A stretch of 64,000 nucleotides of DNA from JBPOIC01 sp052034865. Lineage in GTDB: Bacteria; UBA10199; JADFYH01. The stretch lies in the NCBI GenBank assembly GCA_052034865.1, contig JBPOIC010000003.1, forward strand, positions 9,875-73,874, in the 5' to 3' direction. Position numbers and translations under genes: made by a program. Shown here in pieces: positions 17,835 through 26,271 of the stretch. Position 1 is the first letter of the stretch. Each line of letters opens with the position of its first letter. The notes under the pieces are model-generated. The model was not told the origin of the DNA. It made no database searches and was given only the letters and a program-made list of their open reading frames with translations.

Positions 17835-17851
17835 GTCCGCCGCAGGCGGAC
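17835..17851. repeat. Short GTCCGCC/GGCGGAC palindrome
   Basis: A 7-bp stem with a GCA loop lies between the lipoprotein terminator and ychF. The same GTCCGCC..GGCGGAC core is in the longer hairpin at 29307-29331, so it looks like a small member of a dispersed palindromic family. Confidence 0.5.
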
Positions 17852-17968
17852 ACCTTCTTCCCCATCACACCAATTCCTTTTCTGAATTTTGTCTTCAGCC
17901 TCCTATCTTCAGCGTTTCCTCCGTCCTCTCCTCTTGACCGCCATTCGAGAACGCCCTAAAAAGCGCGC

Positions 17969-19063
17969 ATGGGATTTAATTGTGGAATTGTTGGATTACC
18001 AAATGTAGGGAAATCAACCATCTTCAACGCCTTGACGCAGGCGGGTGCGGAGGCGGCGAATTATCCGTTTTGCACCATCGAGCCGAATGTCGGCATCGCC
18101 TTGCTGAAAGATCCACGCCTGGATGCAATTGCCAAAATTTTCAAACCCGAAAAAATTCTTCCAACCACCGTTGAGTTTGTCGACATCGCGGGCCTGGTAA
18201 AAGGGGCTTCGCAGGGTGAAGGTTTGGGAAATCAGTTTTTAGGCCACATCAAGGCCGTCGATGCGATCGCTCACATCGTTCGCTGTTTTGAAAGTGAAGA
18301 CATCACTCATGTCTCGGGCTCGGTCGATCCACTGCGCGACATCGAGGTCATCAACACCGAGCTGGCCCTGGCCGATCTGGCTACGCTTGAAAAGCGACTG
18401 GAAAAATCTGCCCGGCTGGCGAAAGTCGGAGATAAAAAAATCGTCGCCGAAGTCGCCGTGCTTGAAAAAGTCCGCGAGGTTCTTAACCAGGCCAAACCCA
18501 TCCGCAGCCTTGCTTTATCCCCCGAAGAAAAACTTATCTTACGCGAGCTGTGTCTTATCACCGCCAAGCCGGTTCTCTACGTAGCCAATGTCAGCGAAGC
18601 GGATCTGAAAAATCCTTCAGCCCATGTGAAAAAAGTTCAGGATTTGGCCCATCAGGAAGGAACCGAGTGTGTCGTTCTTTCTGGCGAGATCGAATCGGAA
18701 ATCTCCAAACTCAGCGCCGAAGAGCAGGCCGAATTTTTAAAGGATCTGGGAGTGAGCGAATCCGGCCTCGACCGGATGGCCCACGCCGGTTATCAGATTT
18801 TACATCTCATCTCTTATTTCACCGCCGGTCCAAAAGAAGTGCGGGCCTGGACGATTCCCCAAAATACAAAGGCCCCGCAGGCCGCGGGCGTCATCCATAC
18901 GGATTTTGAGCGGGGATTTATCAAGGCGGAAATTTATCACTACGATGATCTTATTCGATGCGGATCAGAAAACGCCGTTCGCGAGCATGGGCTGATGCGG
19001 CTGGAAGGAAAAGAGTATGTCGTGAAGGATGGGGATATTATTTATTTCAGATTTAATGTGTGA
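17969..19063 (+). CDS. ychF: Redox-regulated ATPase YchF (Obg-like)
   Basis: The protein is 364 aa, the normal size. The P-loop GLPNVGKST is at residues 8-16, followed by DIAGLVKGASQGEGLGNQFL, and the TGS domain at the C-terminus contains RAWTIPQNTKAPQAAGVIH and the end GDIIYFRFNV. YchF is a ribosome-associated P-loop enzyme that hydrolyses ATP more readily than GTP and influences stress responses and translation. The start ATG 17969 is fixed by the conserved N-terminus MGFNCGIVG; the ribosome site is weak. Its usual partner pth is not adjacent. Confidence 0.97.
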   Translation: MGFNCGIVGLPNVGKSTIFNALTQAGAEAANYPFCTIEPNVGIALLKDPRLDAIAKIFKPEKILPTTVEFVDIAGLVKGASQGEGLGNQFLGHIKAVDAIAHIVRCFESEDITHVSGSVDPLRDIEVINTELALADLATLEKRLEKSARLAKVGDKKIVAEVAVLEKVREVLNQAKPIRSLALSPEEKLILRELCLITAKPVLYVANVSEADLKNPSAHVKKVQDLAHQEGTECVVLSGEIESEISKLSAEEQAEFLKDLGVSESGLDRMAHAGYQILHLISYFTAGPKEVRAWTIPQNTKAPQAAGVIHTDFERGFIKAEIYHYDDLIRCGSENAVREHGLMRLEGKEYVVKDGDIIYFRFNV

Positions 19064-19182
19064 GTTTCTGACGTAGCTTTTTGCTTAGATCCCTTTTTGA
19101 ATTTGCCTGCGATAGATCGACACAATGTCAGGAAAGATCAGAACTTCATCTCTTCTTTTGTTTCCGCTTCTCTTATCCGTTT

Positions 19183-21270
19183 TTAAATCTTCCCTTCCAT
19201 TCCCACCGTAAAAAAAGTCCCGGGTGCTTTAAATCCGAATTTTTCCTGGTAATGCTGATTGAGTAAATTTTCGATTTTTAAATAACTCTTCAGACTTTTC
19301 AGCTTTTTCTCATTTTCAAGCATCTTCCACTGCAAGGTGATATCCAGTTTAGTATAGCCCCCCAATCTACGTCCCGCTTCGGTTTGCGCAGCGGCAAGTG
19401 AGCCACCCTCTGGAATTCCTTCCTGATTGATGAAAGTAATTGGCAGATCACCTTGAGCCGTGCTGAGCAGATGGGGAATGAGTCGGCTGGAGCTTAAGGT
19501 GCCATCGAGCTGAATGCGGAAATTTTTGTGAGGATTTGTGGAAATCGAAAATTTTCCGGTATGAGAAGGGCGATGGTCCAAAGGAATATGGCGATCTTCA
19601 TTCACCCCTTTTAAAAAGGAATAACTTCCCGAAGCCGTCCACCAGGTGTCAGGTTCGATAACGATTCCCGATTCCACTCCCCACACATGGGCGCGATCGA
19701 TGTAGGAAAGCTCATCGAAGAGGCGATGAAAACGCGTGTAGTAAACATTCGCTGAAACTTCGGTGCTCTTTCCAATCTTTTGCAAAACGCCCCCTTCATA
19801 ACTTTGCGAAAGTTCCGGTTGGAGGCGAATGGCCTGAAAAGGAAGGCCCAGGTTTTTAAGCAGAACAGTATTATAGAAATCGCGCAGGGTGGGTCCGTGG
19901 AAGCCCGCTCCGTAATTGGCTCTCACGGTTGTGCCGGTTTTTTGAAGCTTGTAGAGCAGTGAAACGCGAGGGCTGAGGGCGTTGCCAAAAGTGCTGTTGT
20001 GATCAAGCCGTCCTCCGGCTGAAAAAAGCAGGGTGTGATTTAAAAACGACAGGTTGTTTTCTAAAAAGACTGCATAGTTTTGTCGACGGTTATCCTGACC
20101 CTCTGCGGGATAAACACTCGGAGGGTCGGTGAAATGAAAATTTTCATCTTCAAATTCTCCTCCTACCGTCAGATCGTAACTGAAATTTTTCGAATCGTAC
20201 GCAGCTATAAAATTTCGAAGATCAAGGGTGTGGCGGATTTCCGTCCCATGATAATTCTGGCTTCCCAGCGTATAGCCAGCGGGAGCTGCCGTTTCGGTGG
20301 GTTGGTTTTGAACATGAGTAAAATTGAGAAAACCAGCGTATCCCCCTTCGATTTTCCAGCGCGAGGTGGGCGTTGCATACAGGCGTAGATGCCCCAGCGC
20401 CTCGGTGCGTTTGAGCTCGCGGTCTTCATCTTCTGCAATGCGAATTAAAAGACTGGAGGTTTGAGGATCAAAAGAGGTGAGAAAATCATAGGAGAGATCC
20501 TGGCGACTTGAAAAAATATGGGCTCCAACATCGATTTCCACTCCAGCAGGCAAGGTCTGGTGTAGCCCAAAGCTTCCGCTGGTTTGACCAAACCGGTCAT
20601 GACCTCCCTGACCTTTTTCATCGTGACGGGAAAAGTTCATCTGGGTCTGCGTTTGAAAATTCCCACCGCTCAGAGAAAGGCTTTCCCGAAATTTCTGAAA
20701 TCTTCCTCCTTCGATTTTCAGCGTGGTCTCGAGTGGATGGTGTTCGCGTCTTGTGATGAGGTTGATGACACCTCCCACGGCGCGCGATCCATAAAAAATG
20801 CTTTGTGGGCCGCGCACAATTTCAACCCGCTCGATGTCTTCCAGCGAAAAGCTTCCCAAAAGGGAAGCCCGGTCTTCAGACACACTGTTTAATCGAACCC
20901 CATCCATCATTACCAAAACCCCGTCCCGGTCGGAGCCGCGCATTCTTAAATCGAAATCATCGCCCGGGGAATGCAGATTTGTTAAATCAAGTCCCTGAGC
21001 GGATTTTAGAAGTTCTGGAAGCGAGTTTGCTTGGGTCTTTTCGATTTGCTCGCGCGAGATGATTTGCACTGAGGCACTGGTGTTTTCGGCGAGAATTTTT
21101 TTAAGGTTGGCCGAAATCACAAAAAGGCCAGCCCCAGATTCTTCGCAAAATATATTTTGGGGAAAAAGAAAGATCAGCAAGAGACTTGTTAGGAGAGCTT
21201 TTTGAGCGTAAAAAAAGTGAGATCTCCAGCTTCCACACCTCTGGCGGAGTCTTAACCAAACATTTCTCAT
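19183..21270 (-). CDS. TonB-dependent outer-membrane receptor
   Basis: The protein is 695 aa. A long signal peptide (hydrophobic LLTSLLLIFLFPQNIFC) is followed by a TonB-box-like GLFVISAN, the plug domain (ILAENTSASVQIISREQIEK, LRMRGSDRDGVLVMMDGVRLN, ERVEIVRGPQSIFYGSRAVGG) and a barrel ending FFTVGMEGKI with the aromatic/hydrophobic pattern of a last strand. It should import a scarce nutrient across the outer membrane using TonB energy; the substrate is unknown. It starts 20 nt after the stop of the NtrC-type regulator on the same strand with an AGAGGA ribosome site, so the two form an operon. No riboswitch was seen upstream. Confidence 0.93.
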   Translation of the reverse strand: MRNVWLRLRQRCGSWRSHFFYAQKALLTSLLLIFLFPQNIFCEESGAGLFVISANLKKILAENTSASVQIISREQIEKTQANSLPELLKSAQGLDLTNLHSPGDDFDLRMRGSDRDGVLVMMDGVRLNSVSEDRASLLGSFSLEDIERVEIVRGPQSIFYGSRAVGGVINLITRREHHPLETTLKIEGGRFQKFRESLSLSGGNFQTQTQMNFSRHDEKGQGGHDRFGQTSGSFGLHQTLPAGVEIDVGAHIFSSRQDLSYDFLTSFDPQTSSLLIRIAEDEDRELKRTEALGHLRLYATPTSRWKIEGGYAGFLNFTHVQNQPTETAAPAGYTLGSQNYHGTEIRHTLDLRNFIAAYDSKNFSYDLTVGGEFEDENFHFTDPPSVYPAEGQDNRRQNYAVFLENNLSFLNHTLLFSAGGRLDHNSTFGNALSPRVSLLYKLQKTGTTVRANYGAGFHGPTLRDFYNTVLLKNLGLPFQAIRLQPELSQSYEGGVLQKIGKSTEVSANVYYTRFHRLFDELSYIDRAHVWGVESGIVIEPDTWWTASGSYSFLKGVNEDRHIPLDHRPSHTGKFSISTNPHKNFRIQLDGTLSSSRLIPHLLSTAQGDLPITFINQEGIPEGGSLAAAQTEAGRRLGGYTKLDITLQWKMLENEKKLKSLKSYLKIENLLNQHYQEKFGFKAPGTFFTVGMEGKI

Positions 21271-21290
21271 GAGATCCTCTTGTTTTAAAT

Positions 21291-22709
21291 TCAGGCGGAT
21301 TTATTGCATCGCTCGGATTCGATGATCTCACCGAGATTGAATTTTTTGATTTTATATTCGAGGGTCTTGCGATGAATGCCTAAGCGTTTGGAAGTTAAAG
21401 TCTGATTCCAGGAAGTTTCTTCGAGCATGCGCAGGAGGAAATTTCTTTCAAACGTACTGACAGAGCGCTCCAGACGATCTTCTCCTTCGCGCAATTCGTT
21501 ATGATTGACGGGATAAAGCTGGTATTCGATCGGAAGGTCGGTTTGTCCCAAAACGTCTTTTGCCGACAGGGCGACCATTCTTTCCACCAGATGCTCCAGC
21601 TCCCGAATATTTCCTGGCCAGTTGTACTGACTCAGCATGCTGACGACTTCCGGCTGAATGCCACTCACATGTGCACCGAACTTTAGATTGTAGCGATCCA
21701 TGAAAAATTTCAGGAGGATCGGAAGATCCTCAATCCTCTCGCGCAGGGGAGGAAGCTGAATGGGAATGACATTCAGGCGATAGTAAAGATCATCACGAAA
21801 CTCTTTTTTCTTCACCTTCTCTTTCAAATCGGCATTGGTGGCAGCTATCAGGCGCACGTTTAAGGGAATGGTTTTGCTTCCACCCACTCTTTCAATTTCC
21901 TGCTCCTGGATGACGCGCAGAAGTTTGGATTGAAGATCCAGACGAAGCTCACCAATTTCATCCAGAAACAGGGTTCCTCCATTGGCGAGCTCAAATTTTC
22001 CCAGATGAAGTCGAAGGGCATTGGTGAAGGCGCCTTTCTCATGACCAAAAAGGATGGATTCTACGAGCTCGGGAGGAATCGCCGAGACATTGACCGATAC
22101 AAAAGGTTTTTCTGAGCAACCACTTTTAGTGTGGAGATATCTCGCCATGAGTTCTTTTCCCGTGCCGGTCTCGCCCAGGATCAGCACCGTGGTGGGAAGC
22201 GGAGCGACCCGATCCACAATCTCCCGAATCTGAGTCATCAGCCCACTGTTCCCAAAAATCATGTTTGTATTGCAGATCTGGGCCATCTCTTCGCGCAGGT
22301 AAAGAATCTCGCGGTTTTTTTGAATCTTGCACAGGGCGCTTTGAATGAGGGCGATGAGTTCTTCATCGTCAAAATCCTTGGTAATGTAATTGAATGCGCC
22401 CTCCTGGATGGCTTGCACCGCTAGCTTCACCTCTTTAAGCGCAGTCACCACAATCACTTCGACGGGTTCCTGGGCCTCTTTGAGTTCTTTTAAAAGATCA
22501 AATCCATTCTCATCCCCGATTTTAAGATCGAGCAGGATGACCTGGATGTCTGCTTTTTTAAGGATGGATCGGGCCTCACTCAGATTAAAGGCTGTATGGA
22601 CCTGGTAGGTTCCTTTAAGGAGGGCTGTCAGCAACTGACACATGCTTTCGTCATCATCGACAACCAAAACGGCAGGTTTGAGATGGGGAAGTGGATGGAC
22701 AGGGTTCAT
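21291..22709 (-). CDS. NtrC-family response regulator with altered GAFTGA motif
   Basis: From ATG 22709 (AGGAG 9 nt upstream) the protein is 472 aa; the frame is open 46 codons further but that part is not receiver-like. The receiver domain has the DDD cluster (18-20), phosphoacceptor D61, T89 and K111. The AAA+ domain has Walker A GETGTGKE (179-186) and Walker B TLFLDEIGE. The C-terminal Fis-type HTH reads TLTSKRLGIHRKTLEYKIKKF. The sigma-54-contacting loop reads GAFTNA at 226-231 instead of GAFTGA. No histidine kinase is adjacent. The downstream TonB-dependent receptor gene is its operon partner and a likely target. Confidence 0.93.
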   Translation of the reverse strand: MNPVHPLPHLKPAVLVVDDDESMCQLLTALLKGTYQVHTAFNLSEARSILKKADIQVILLDLKIGDENGFDLLKELKEAQEPVEVIVVTALKEVKLAVQAIQEGAFNYITKDFDDEELIALIQSALCKIQKNREILYLREEMAQICNTNMIFGNSGLMTQIREIVDRVAPLPTTVLILGETGTGKELMARYLHTKSGCSEKPFVSVNVSAIPPELVESILFGHEKGAFTNALRLHLGKFELANGGTLFLDEIGELRLDLQSKLLRVIQEQEIERVGGSKTIPLNVRLIAATNADLKEKVKKKEFRDDLYYRLNVIPIQLPPLRERIEDLPILLKFFMDRYNLKFGAHVSGIQPEVVSMLSQYNWPGNIRELEHLVERMVALSAKDVLGQTDLPIEYQLYPVNHNELREGEDRLERSVSTFERNFLLRMLEETSWNQTLTSKRLGIHRKTLEYKIKKFNLGEIIESERCNKSA

Positions 22710-22852
22710 GCGCGCTTTCTCCTTTGGTTGAAGGGGCTCAAAGAACACCTCACTGCTTGCCCACATCACAGTCCAAAATTTGACGGTGTGATCCAAGAGA
22801 TAAGCATATCGACCGATTGAGTCAAGAAAAAATCCTTTAAAAGTCAATAGGT

Positions 22853-22892
22853 TGGATAATTAATTGTCCATGGATTTTGACGGCTGGATAAT
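22853..22892 (-). promoter_or_regulatory. Palindromic operator-like sites upstream of the NtrC-type regulator
   Basis: TGGATAATTAATTGTCCA (22853-22870) is nearly self-complementary over 18 bp, and TGGATAAT is repeated at 22885-22892, 32 bp away or about three helical turns. The sites are roughly 145-185 bp upstream of the regulator start, the distance typical of enhancer binding. I saw no clear sigma-54 -24/-12 element, so the link is inferred. Confidence 0.4.
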
Positions 22893-23197
22893 ATATTAAC
22901 CATATTTTGACTCTGTTAAGGATGAAATGGTCCCTGCGTTTAAGATTTAATATATTGAAATAATTGAGCAATTTTAACCAATTCACCCTCATGTTCTACG
23001 AGCAGTCGGTAATTTGACAACCATGGATGGGTCTGTTGTGATTTCTGACGCTTACTCATCGGTTACTTCTCCAAGGGAATTTGTTCTCGGTTAAAAATTC
23101 ATTAAGTGGATGAACAAAATCACCTCGTCGTAGAAAAATCCATTTTCAGAAAATCCATTTTTTGATCGTCTCTATTGTTGTATGTAAAGAGGCCTCC

Positions 23198-23491
23198 ATG
23201 ACCCACACTCTTCAACTGCAGCGAATGCATTTATTCATCTATGGACGGGTTCAGGGTGTTTCCTACCGAGCCTCCACTGTTCTTCAGGCACAAAAGCTCA
23301 ATCTTCGCGGCTGGGTGAGAAATTGTCCGGACGGTTCTGTGGAGGTTTTGGCCGAAGGAGAAGCGGTTTTCTTAAATGAGCTTCTTCAATGGTGTCATCA
23401 GGGACCGCCGCGTGCGCGGGTGGATCAGGTGAAGGTCGATTTTCTGGAGTATCAGGGGGATTTTGGGGCATTTGAAATGATTTCGTATTGA
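23198..23491 (+). CDS. acyP: Acylphosphatase
   Basis: The protein is 97 aa from ATG 23198; an in-frame TTG 36 nt earlier is less likely. The signature FIYGRVQGVSYRASTVLQAQ carries the catalytic Arg, and LRGWVRNCPDGSVEVLAEG carries the catalytic Asn; these are diagnostic. It hydrolyses acyl phosphates such as acetyl or carbamoyl phosphate in the cytoplasm. It precedes the cobalamin riboswitch but ends about 200 nt before it, so it is probably not part of the B12 operon. Confidence 0.95.
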   Translation: MTHTLQLQRMHLFIYGRVQGVSYRASTVLQAQKLNLRGWVRNCPDGSVEVLAEGEAVFLNELLQWCHQGPPRARVDQVKVDFLEYQGDFGAFEMISY

Positions 23492-23699
23492 TGAAAACAG
23501 ATGTTCTTTGCTGTTGTTTCCTTCCCAATTTCTTTTTCAGAGAAATCTCAACCTCCTCTTGACTCACAGAACATTAGAAAAGCGGTTCAGCTGGACATGC
23601 GCAAACCCAGGATTTTTGCTTTCCTTTTTCCGGATTCCGTCCGGACTCCTTCCTTGACACCCACCCACCTGCCTGATAGCCCGACCAGACATTCGATTT

Positions 23700-23870
23700 T
23701 TGCTGAGTGGAATTTCAGGGAATGCGGTGAGAATCCGCAACGGTCCCGCCACTGTGATAGGGTTTCAATCTCCTCCGTTTTTAAAGTCACTGTCCGCCTC
23801 GAGCGGATGGGAAGGCAAGGAGGAGAATCTGTAGAATAATTGATTCTACTGACCCTTAAGTCAGGAGACC
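23700..23870 (+). ncRNA. Cobalamin riboswitch
   Basis: The core carries the family's conserved strings: GGGAATGCGGTGAGAATCCG, then ACGGTCCCGCCACTGTGA (the B12-box region), variable stems, and AAGTCAGGAGACC at the 3' side. It lies directly upstream of a BtuB-like receptor and the rest of a B12 uptake locus. Boundaries are estimated from the conserved blocks. A terminator follows at 23939, so control is probably by transcription termination when cobalamin is plentiful. Confidence 0.95.
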
Positions 23871-23938
23871 TCTCCGCTCAGTCTACTCATTAAAACTCCT
23901 CTTCGAGGAAAGAGCGGAGCGTATGAAGTTGTTTATTC

Positions 23939-23969
23939 AGGCCGCCCTCCGTGCGGCCTTTTTATTTTT
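23939..23969 (+). terminator. Riboswitch-controlled intrinsic terminator
   Basis: AGGCCGC pairs with GCGGCCT (7 bp, 7-nt loop) and is followed by TTTTATTTTT. It lies between the riboswitch aptamer and the GTG start of the receptor gene. Upstream, CTCCGCTC (23872-23879) can pair with GAGCGGAG (23912-23919), giving an extra stem that may belong to the switching structure. Confidence 0.85.
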
Positions 23970-23982
23970 AAGGGGGACGCGT

Positions 23983-25974
23983 GTGTTGCGCCATCGTTTT
24001 TTTGGCCAACAGATTTTCGTTTTTTCCTTCTTAAGCCTTAAAAATGCAGGGCAGATTTTCCTGCTTCTCTCACTTTTTCCCTCCTTTGCTTTTTCAGAAG
24101 AAATCCATGAGCTGGAAGAAGTCAAAGTGACCGCTCCATTTCCCGCCTCCACAGAAAAGCCTTCCGCTTTTGTGAGTGTGATTGATCCAAAACCCTATCA
24201 GTATCAGATCAAAACACTTCCTGAAATTCTTTCCACTCAGCCAGGTGTGCAGGTTCAGCAGTATGGAGGGTTGGGGCAATTTTCCACGATGACCTTGCGT
24301 GGAAGCTCAGCAGAACAGGTGACCGTATTTCTGGATGGCGTAAAGCTCAACTCGGCCCAGGGAGGGGCTGTAGATTTTTCTACTTTGCCGCTTGAGATGA
24401 TCGATCGCATCGAGGTCATTCGCGGAGCAGGCTCGGCACAGTTTGGTTCGGATGCCATTGGGGGAGTGGTTCAGATCCGCACAAAAAAGGCGCGTAAAAA
24501 ACAGAGTGGAGAATGGGTGGTGGGCGGTGGCTCCTTTGGGACATTCAAGGCACGTGGAGGTTATGCACGCCAGTTTGAAAAATTTTCGATTCTTCTCGAT
24601 CACACCCATCTGCAAAGCAAAGGCGATTATGCATTTCGTCCGACTCCGATTCAGATCGGTTCCACTCCTTATGGCAGCTTAAGAACCTTAAAGCGCGAAA
24701 ACAATGCGTTTTTTAGCGAAAATGGATTGATCCGTCTGGAAGTCAATCCTTCCACTTCTCTCCACCTCAGTCTCACCAGCAACTGGTTTGGGTCGCAGCG
24801 CGAGGTGGCACCGACTGAAGAAGAAGCGGTTTTACTCACGCCCGCCAATCCACTCGAGGCCAAAGAGGCCCTGCTTAATAACATCACGACTTTGCGCGCG
24901 GAGTGGAAATCCGTGGAAGGGCTTCCTCTCCATTTGAATTTTCAGCCCTACTATCATTTTGAGAGAGATCATTTCAGGGATCCAAGCCCCGCTTTGGGCG
25001 GAGCCATCGATGTTCTCACGCACAACCATGCGATCGGTGGAAAAATCGAGGCCGTGGGATATGTCAAAACCGGTTTTATCCAACATGAGCTGCGCGGAGC
25101 CTACGATTTAAAAACCGATCTTTTTAACGATGAAAACCTTCTCACCCAACAGCCCCTTGCCGGAGCCCATCACCGGCTCACACACGCCGGCTTTGTGTCG
25201 GATGAAATGTCCTTTCTGAATGAGCGCCTCTTTGTTCAACCCGCGTTGCGTCTGGAGCACACAAATGATTTTGGATCCCGTCTGGGTTTGAACCTCGGTG
25301 CACGCGCAGAAATTCAGCCCTGGATTTTTCTGAAAGCCAACCTGGGAAATGCCTTTCGTTATCCCAATTTCAATGAGTTGTATTTTCCCAATCAGGGCAT
25401 TGTGCGCGGAAATCCCGATTTGAAACCGGAGTCTTCCCTCAACTTCGATAGTGGGGTTTCGTTTTTGCACCGTTACGGCCGGCATGAAGTCAGCTATTTT
25501 AAAAACTGGGTCGAAAACTCCATCCTTTTTGTTCCGATCAGTACTTACACAATCGCTCCGATCAACAGTCAAAAGGCTAAACTCCAGGGTCTGGAATTTG
25601 CGAATACACTTTTTTTAGGACCTCACCTGGATCTGGATTTCAACTACACCTGGATTTCCGCTCATCTGGATGGCTCTGGGCATCAACTTCCTGGCAGGCC
25701 CAAACACAAGATCAATCTCAAAGCGACGCTTAAAAACTCCTGGGGAAGCCTCGAGCTCAGTGGACAATATACCGATCGTTTACCCCTCGATTTTCAGAAC
25801 ACGGCCTTTATCACTTCCCGCCTTCAACTGGATCTGACGGGCTCGGTGCAATTTTTAAAACATTATTTTGTAAGCGCGCAGATTAAAAACCTAACCAATG
25901 CCCAAATGCTCGATGCCCGTGGTTTTCCTTTACCCAGGATTTCGGCATTCGGAAGTGTCGGGGTACGTCTGTAG
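23983..25974 (+). CDS. btuB: TonB-dependent vitamin B12 receptor (BtuB-like)
   Basis: The protein is 663 aa from GTG 23983, which has AGGGGG six nt upstream. An in-frame ATG at 23923 is rejected because a terminator hairpin would lie inside the coding region. The signal peptide is followed by a TonB-box-like EEVKVTAP, the plug (LPEILSTQPGVQVQQYGG, LRGSSAEQVTVFLDGVKLN, DRIEVIRGAGSAQFGSDAIGG) and the barrel (FRYPNFNELYFP, GNPDLKPESSLNFD). The last strand is ISAFGSVGVRL. It carries cobalamins across the outer membrane. The riboswitch and the downstream btuF, btuC, btuD and tonB genes support the substrate. Confidence 0.93.
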   Translation: MLRHRFFGQQIFVFSFLSLKNAGQIFLLLSLFPSFAFSEEIHELEEVKVTAPFPASTEKPSAFVSVIDPKPYQYQIKTLPEILSTQPGVQVQQYGGLGQFSTMTLRGSSAEQVTVFLDGVKLNSAQGGAVDFSTLPLEMIDRIEVIRGAGSAQFGSDAIGGVVQIRTKKARKKQSGEWVVGGGSFGTFKARGGYARQFEKFSILLDHTHLQSKGDYAFRPTPIQIGSTPYGSLRTLKRENNAFFSENGLIRLEVNPSTSLHLSLTSNWFGSQREVAPTEEEAVLLTPANPLEAKEALLNNITTLRAEWKSVEGLPLHLNFQPYYHFERDHFRDPSPALGGAIDVLTHNHAIGGKIEAVGYVKTGFIQHELRGAYDLKTDLFNDENLLTQQPLAGAHHRLTHAGFVSDEMSFLNERLFVQPALRLEHTNDFGSRLGLNLGARAEIQPWIFLKANLGNAFRYPNFNELYFPNQGIVRGNPDLKPESSLNFDSGVSFLHRYGRHEVSYFKNWVENSILFVPISTYTIAPINSQKAKLQGLEFANTLFLGPHLDLDFNYTWISAHLDGSGHQLPGRPKHKINLKATLKNSWGSLELSGQYTDRLPLDFQNTAFITSRLQLDLTGSVQFLKHYFVSAQIKNLTNAQMLDARGFPLPRISAFGSVGVRL

Positions 25975-26019
25975 GTTGGGGAGGGAAAAGGGGAAGAATG
26001 CAGAAGTCAGAATTCAGAT

Positions 26020-26045
26020 GTAGGGGCGAGGTATGCCACGCCCGC
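26020..26045. repeat. GTAGGGGCG-type hairpin repeat
   Basis: GTAGGGGCGAGG and CCACGCCC form an imperfect hairpin. It is preceded by CAGAAGTCAGAATTCAG, which also recurs at other gaps. Related hairpins occur at 29303, 55650 and, more distantly, 63965. Confidence 0.5.
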
Positions 26046-26061
26046 AATGCCTTTATGCCAT

Positions 26062-26141
26062 GGGTTGCCACGCCGCTGCGCTCTTCGCAATGACGAAGGT
26101 GTCGTCTTTGCGAACGAAACGTCAGTGAAGCGAAGGAATCC
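26062..26141. repeat. Dispersed palindromic repeat, CGCAATGACG type
   Basis: The element reads GGTTGCCACGCCGCTGCG and CTCTTCGCAATGACG, a short spacer, then GTCTTTGCGAACGAA and GTGAAGCGAAGGAATCC, so the two halves are approximate inverted repeats. The motif resembles a non-autonomous repeat seen in many unrelated bacterial genomes. It lies between the receptor and the lipoprotein gene of the B12 locus. A partial copy is at 29348-29401 and a degenerate half at 2683-2750. Confidence 0.65.
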
Positions 26142-26271
26142 AAAAATCAGAAATAAGAAGAGAGGATCCAAAGGTCATAAGAAAACTAGAATCAAGGTCT
26201 TTTCACCCTCCCTTCGATCACAACCCTATTTGAAAAATTTTTTGAATCTTATTTTAAAGAAAGGAAACCCA

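Noticed and set aside
17743..17937. 64-codon frame after the lipoprotein
   Set aside because: It begins inside a strong terminator hairpin and runs through a palindromic repeat.
23923..23982. ATG 23923 as the receptor gene start
   Set aside because: An intrinsic terminator (23939-23969) and a riboswitch lie across it, while GTG 23983 has a strong ribosome site and gives a normal signal peptide.
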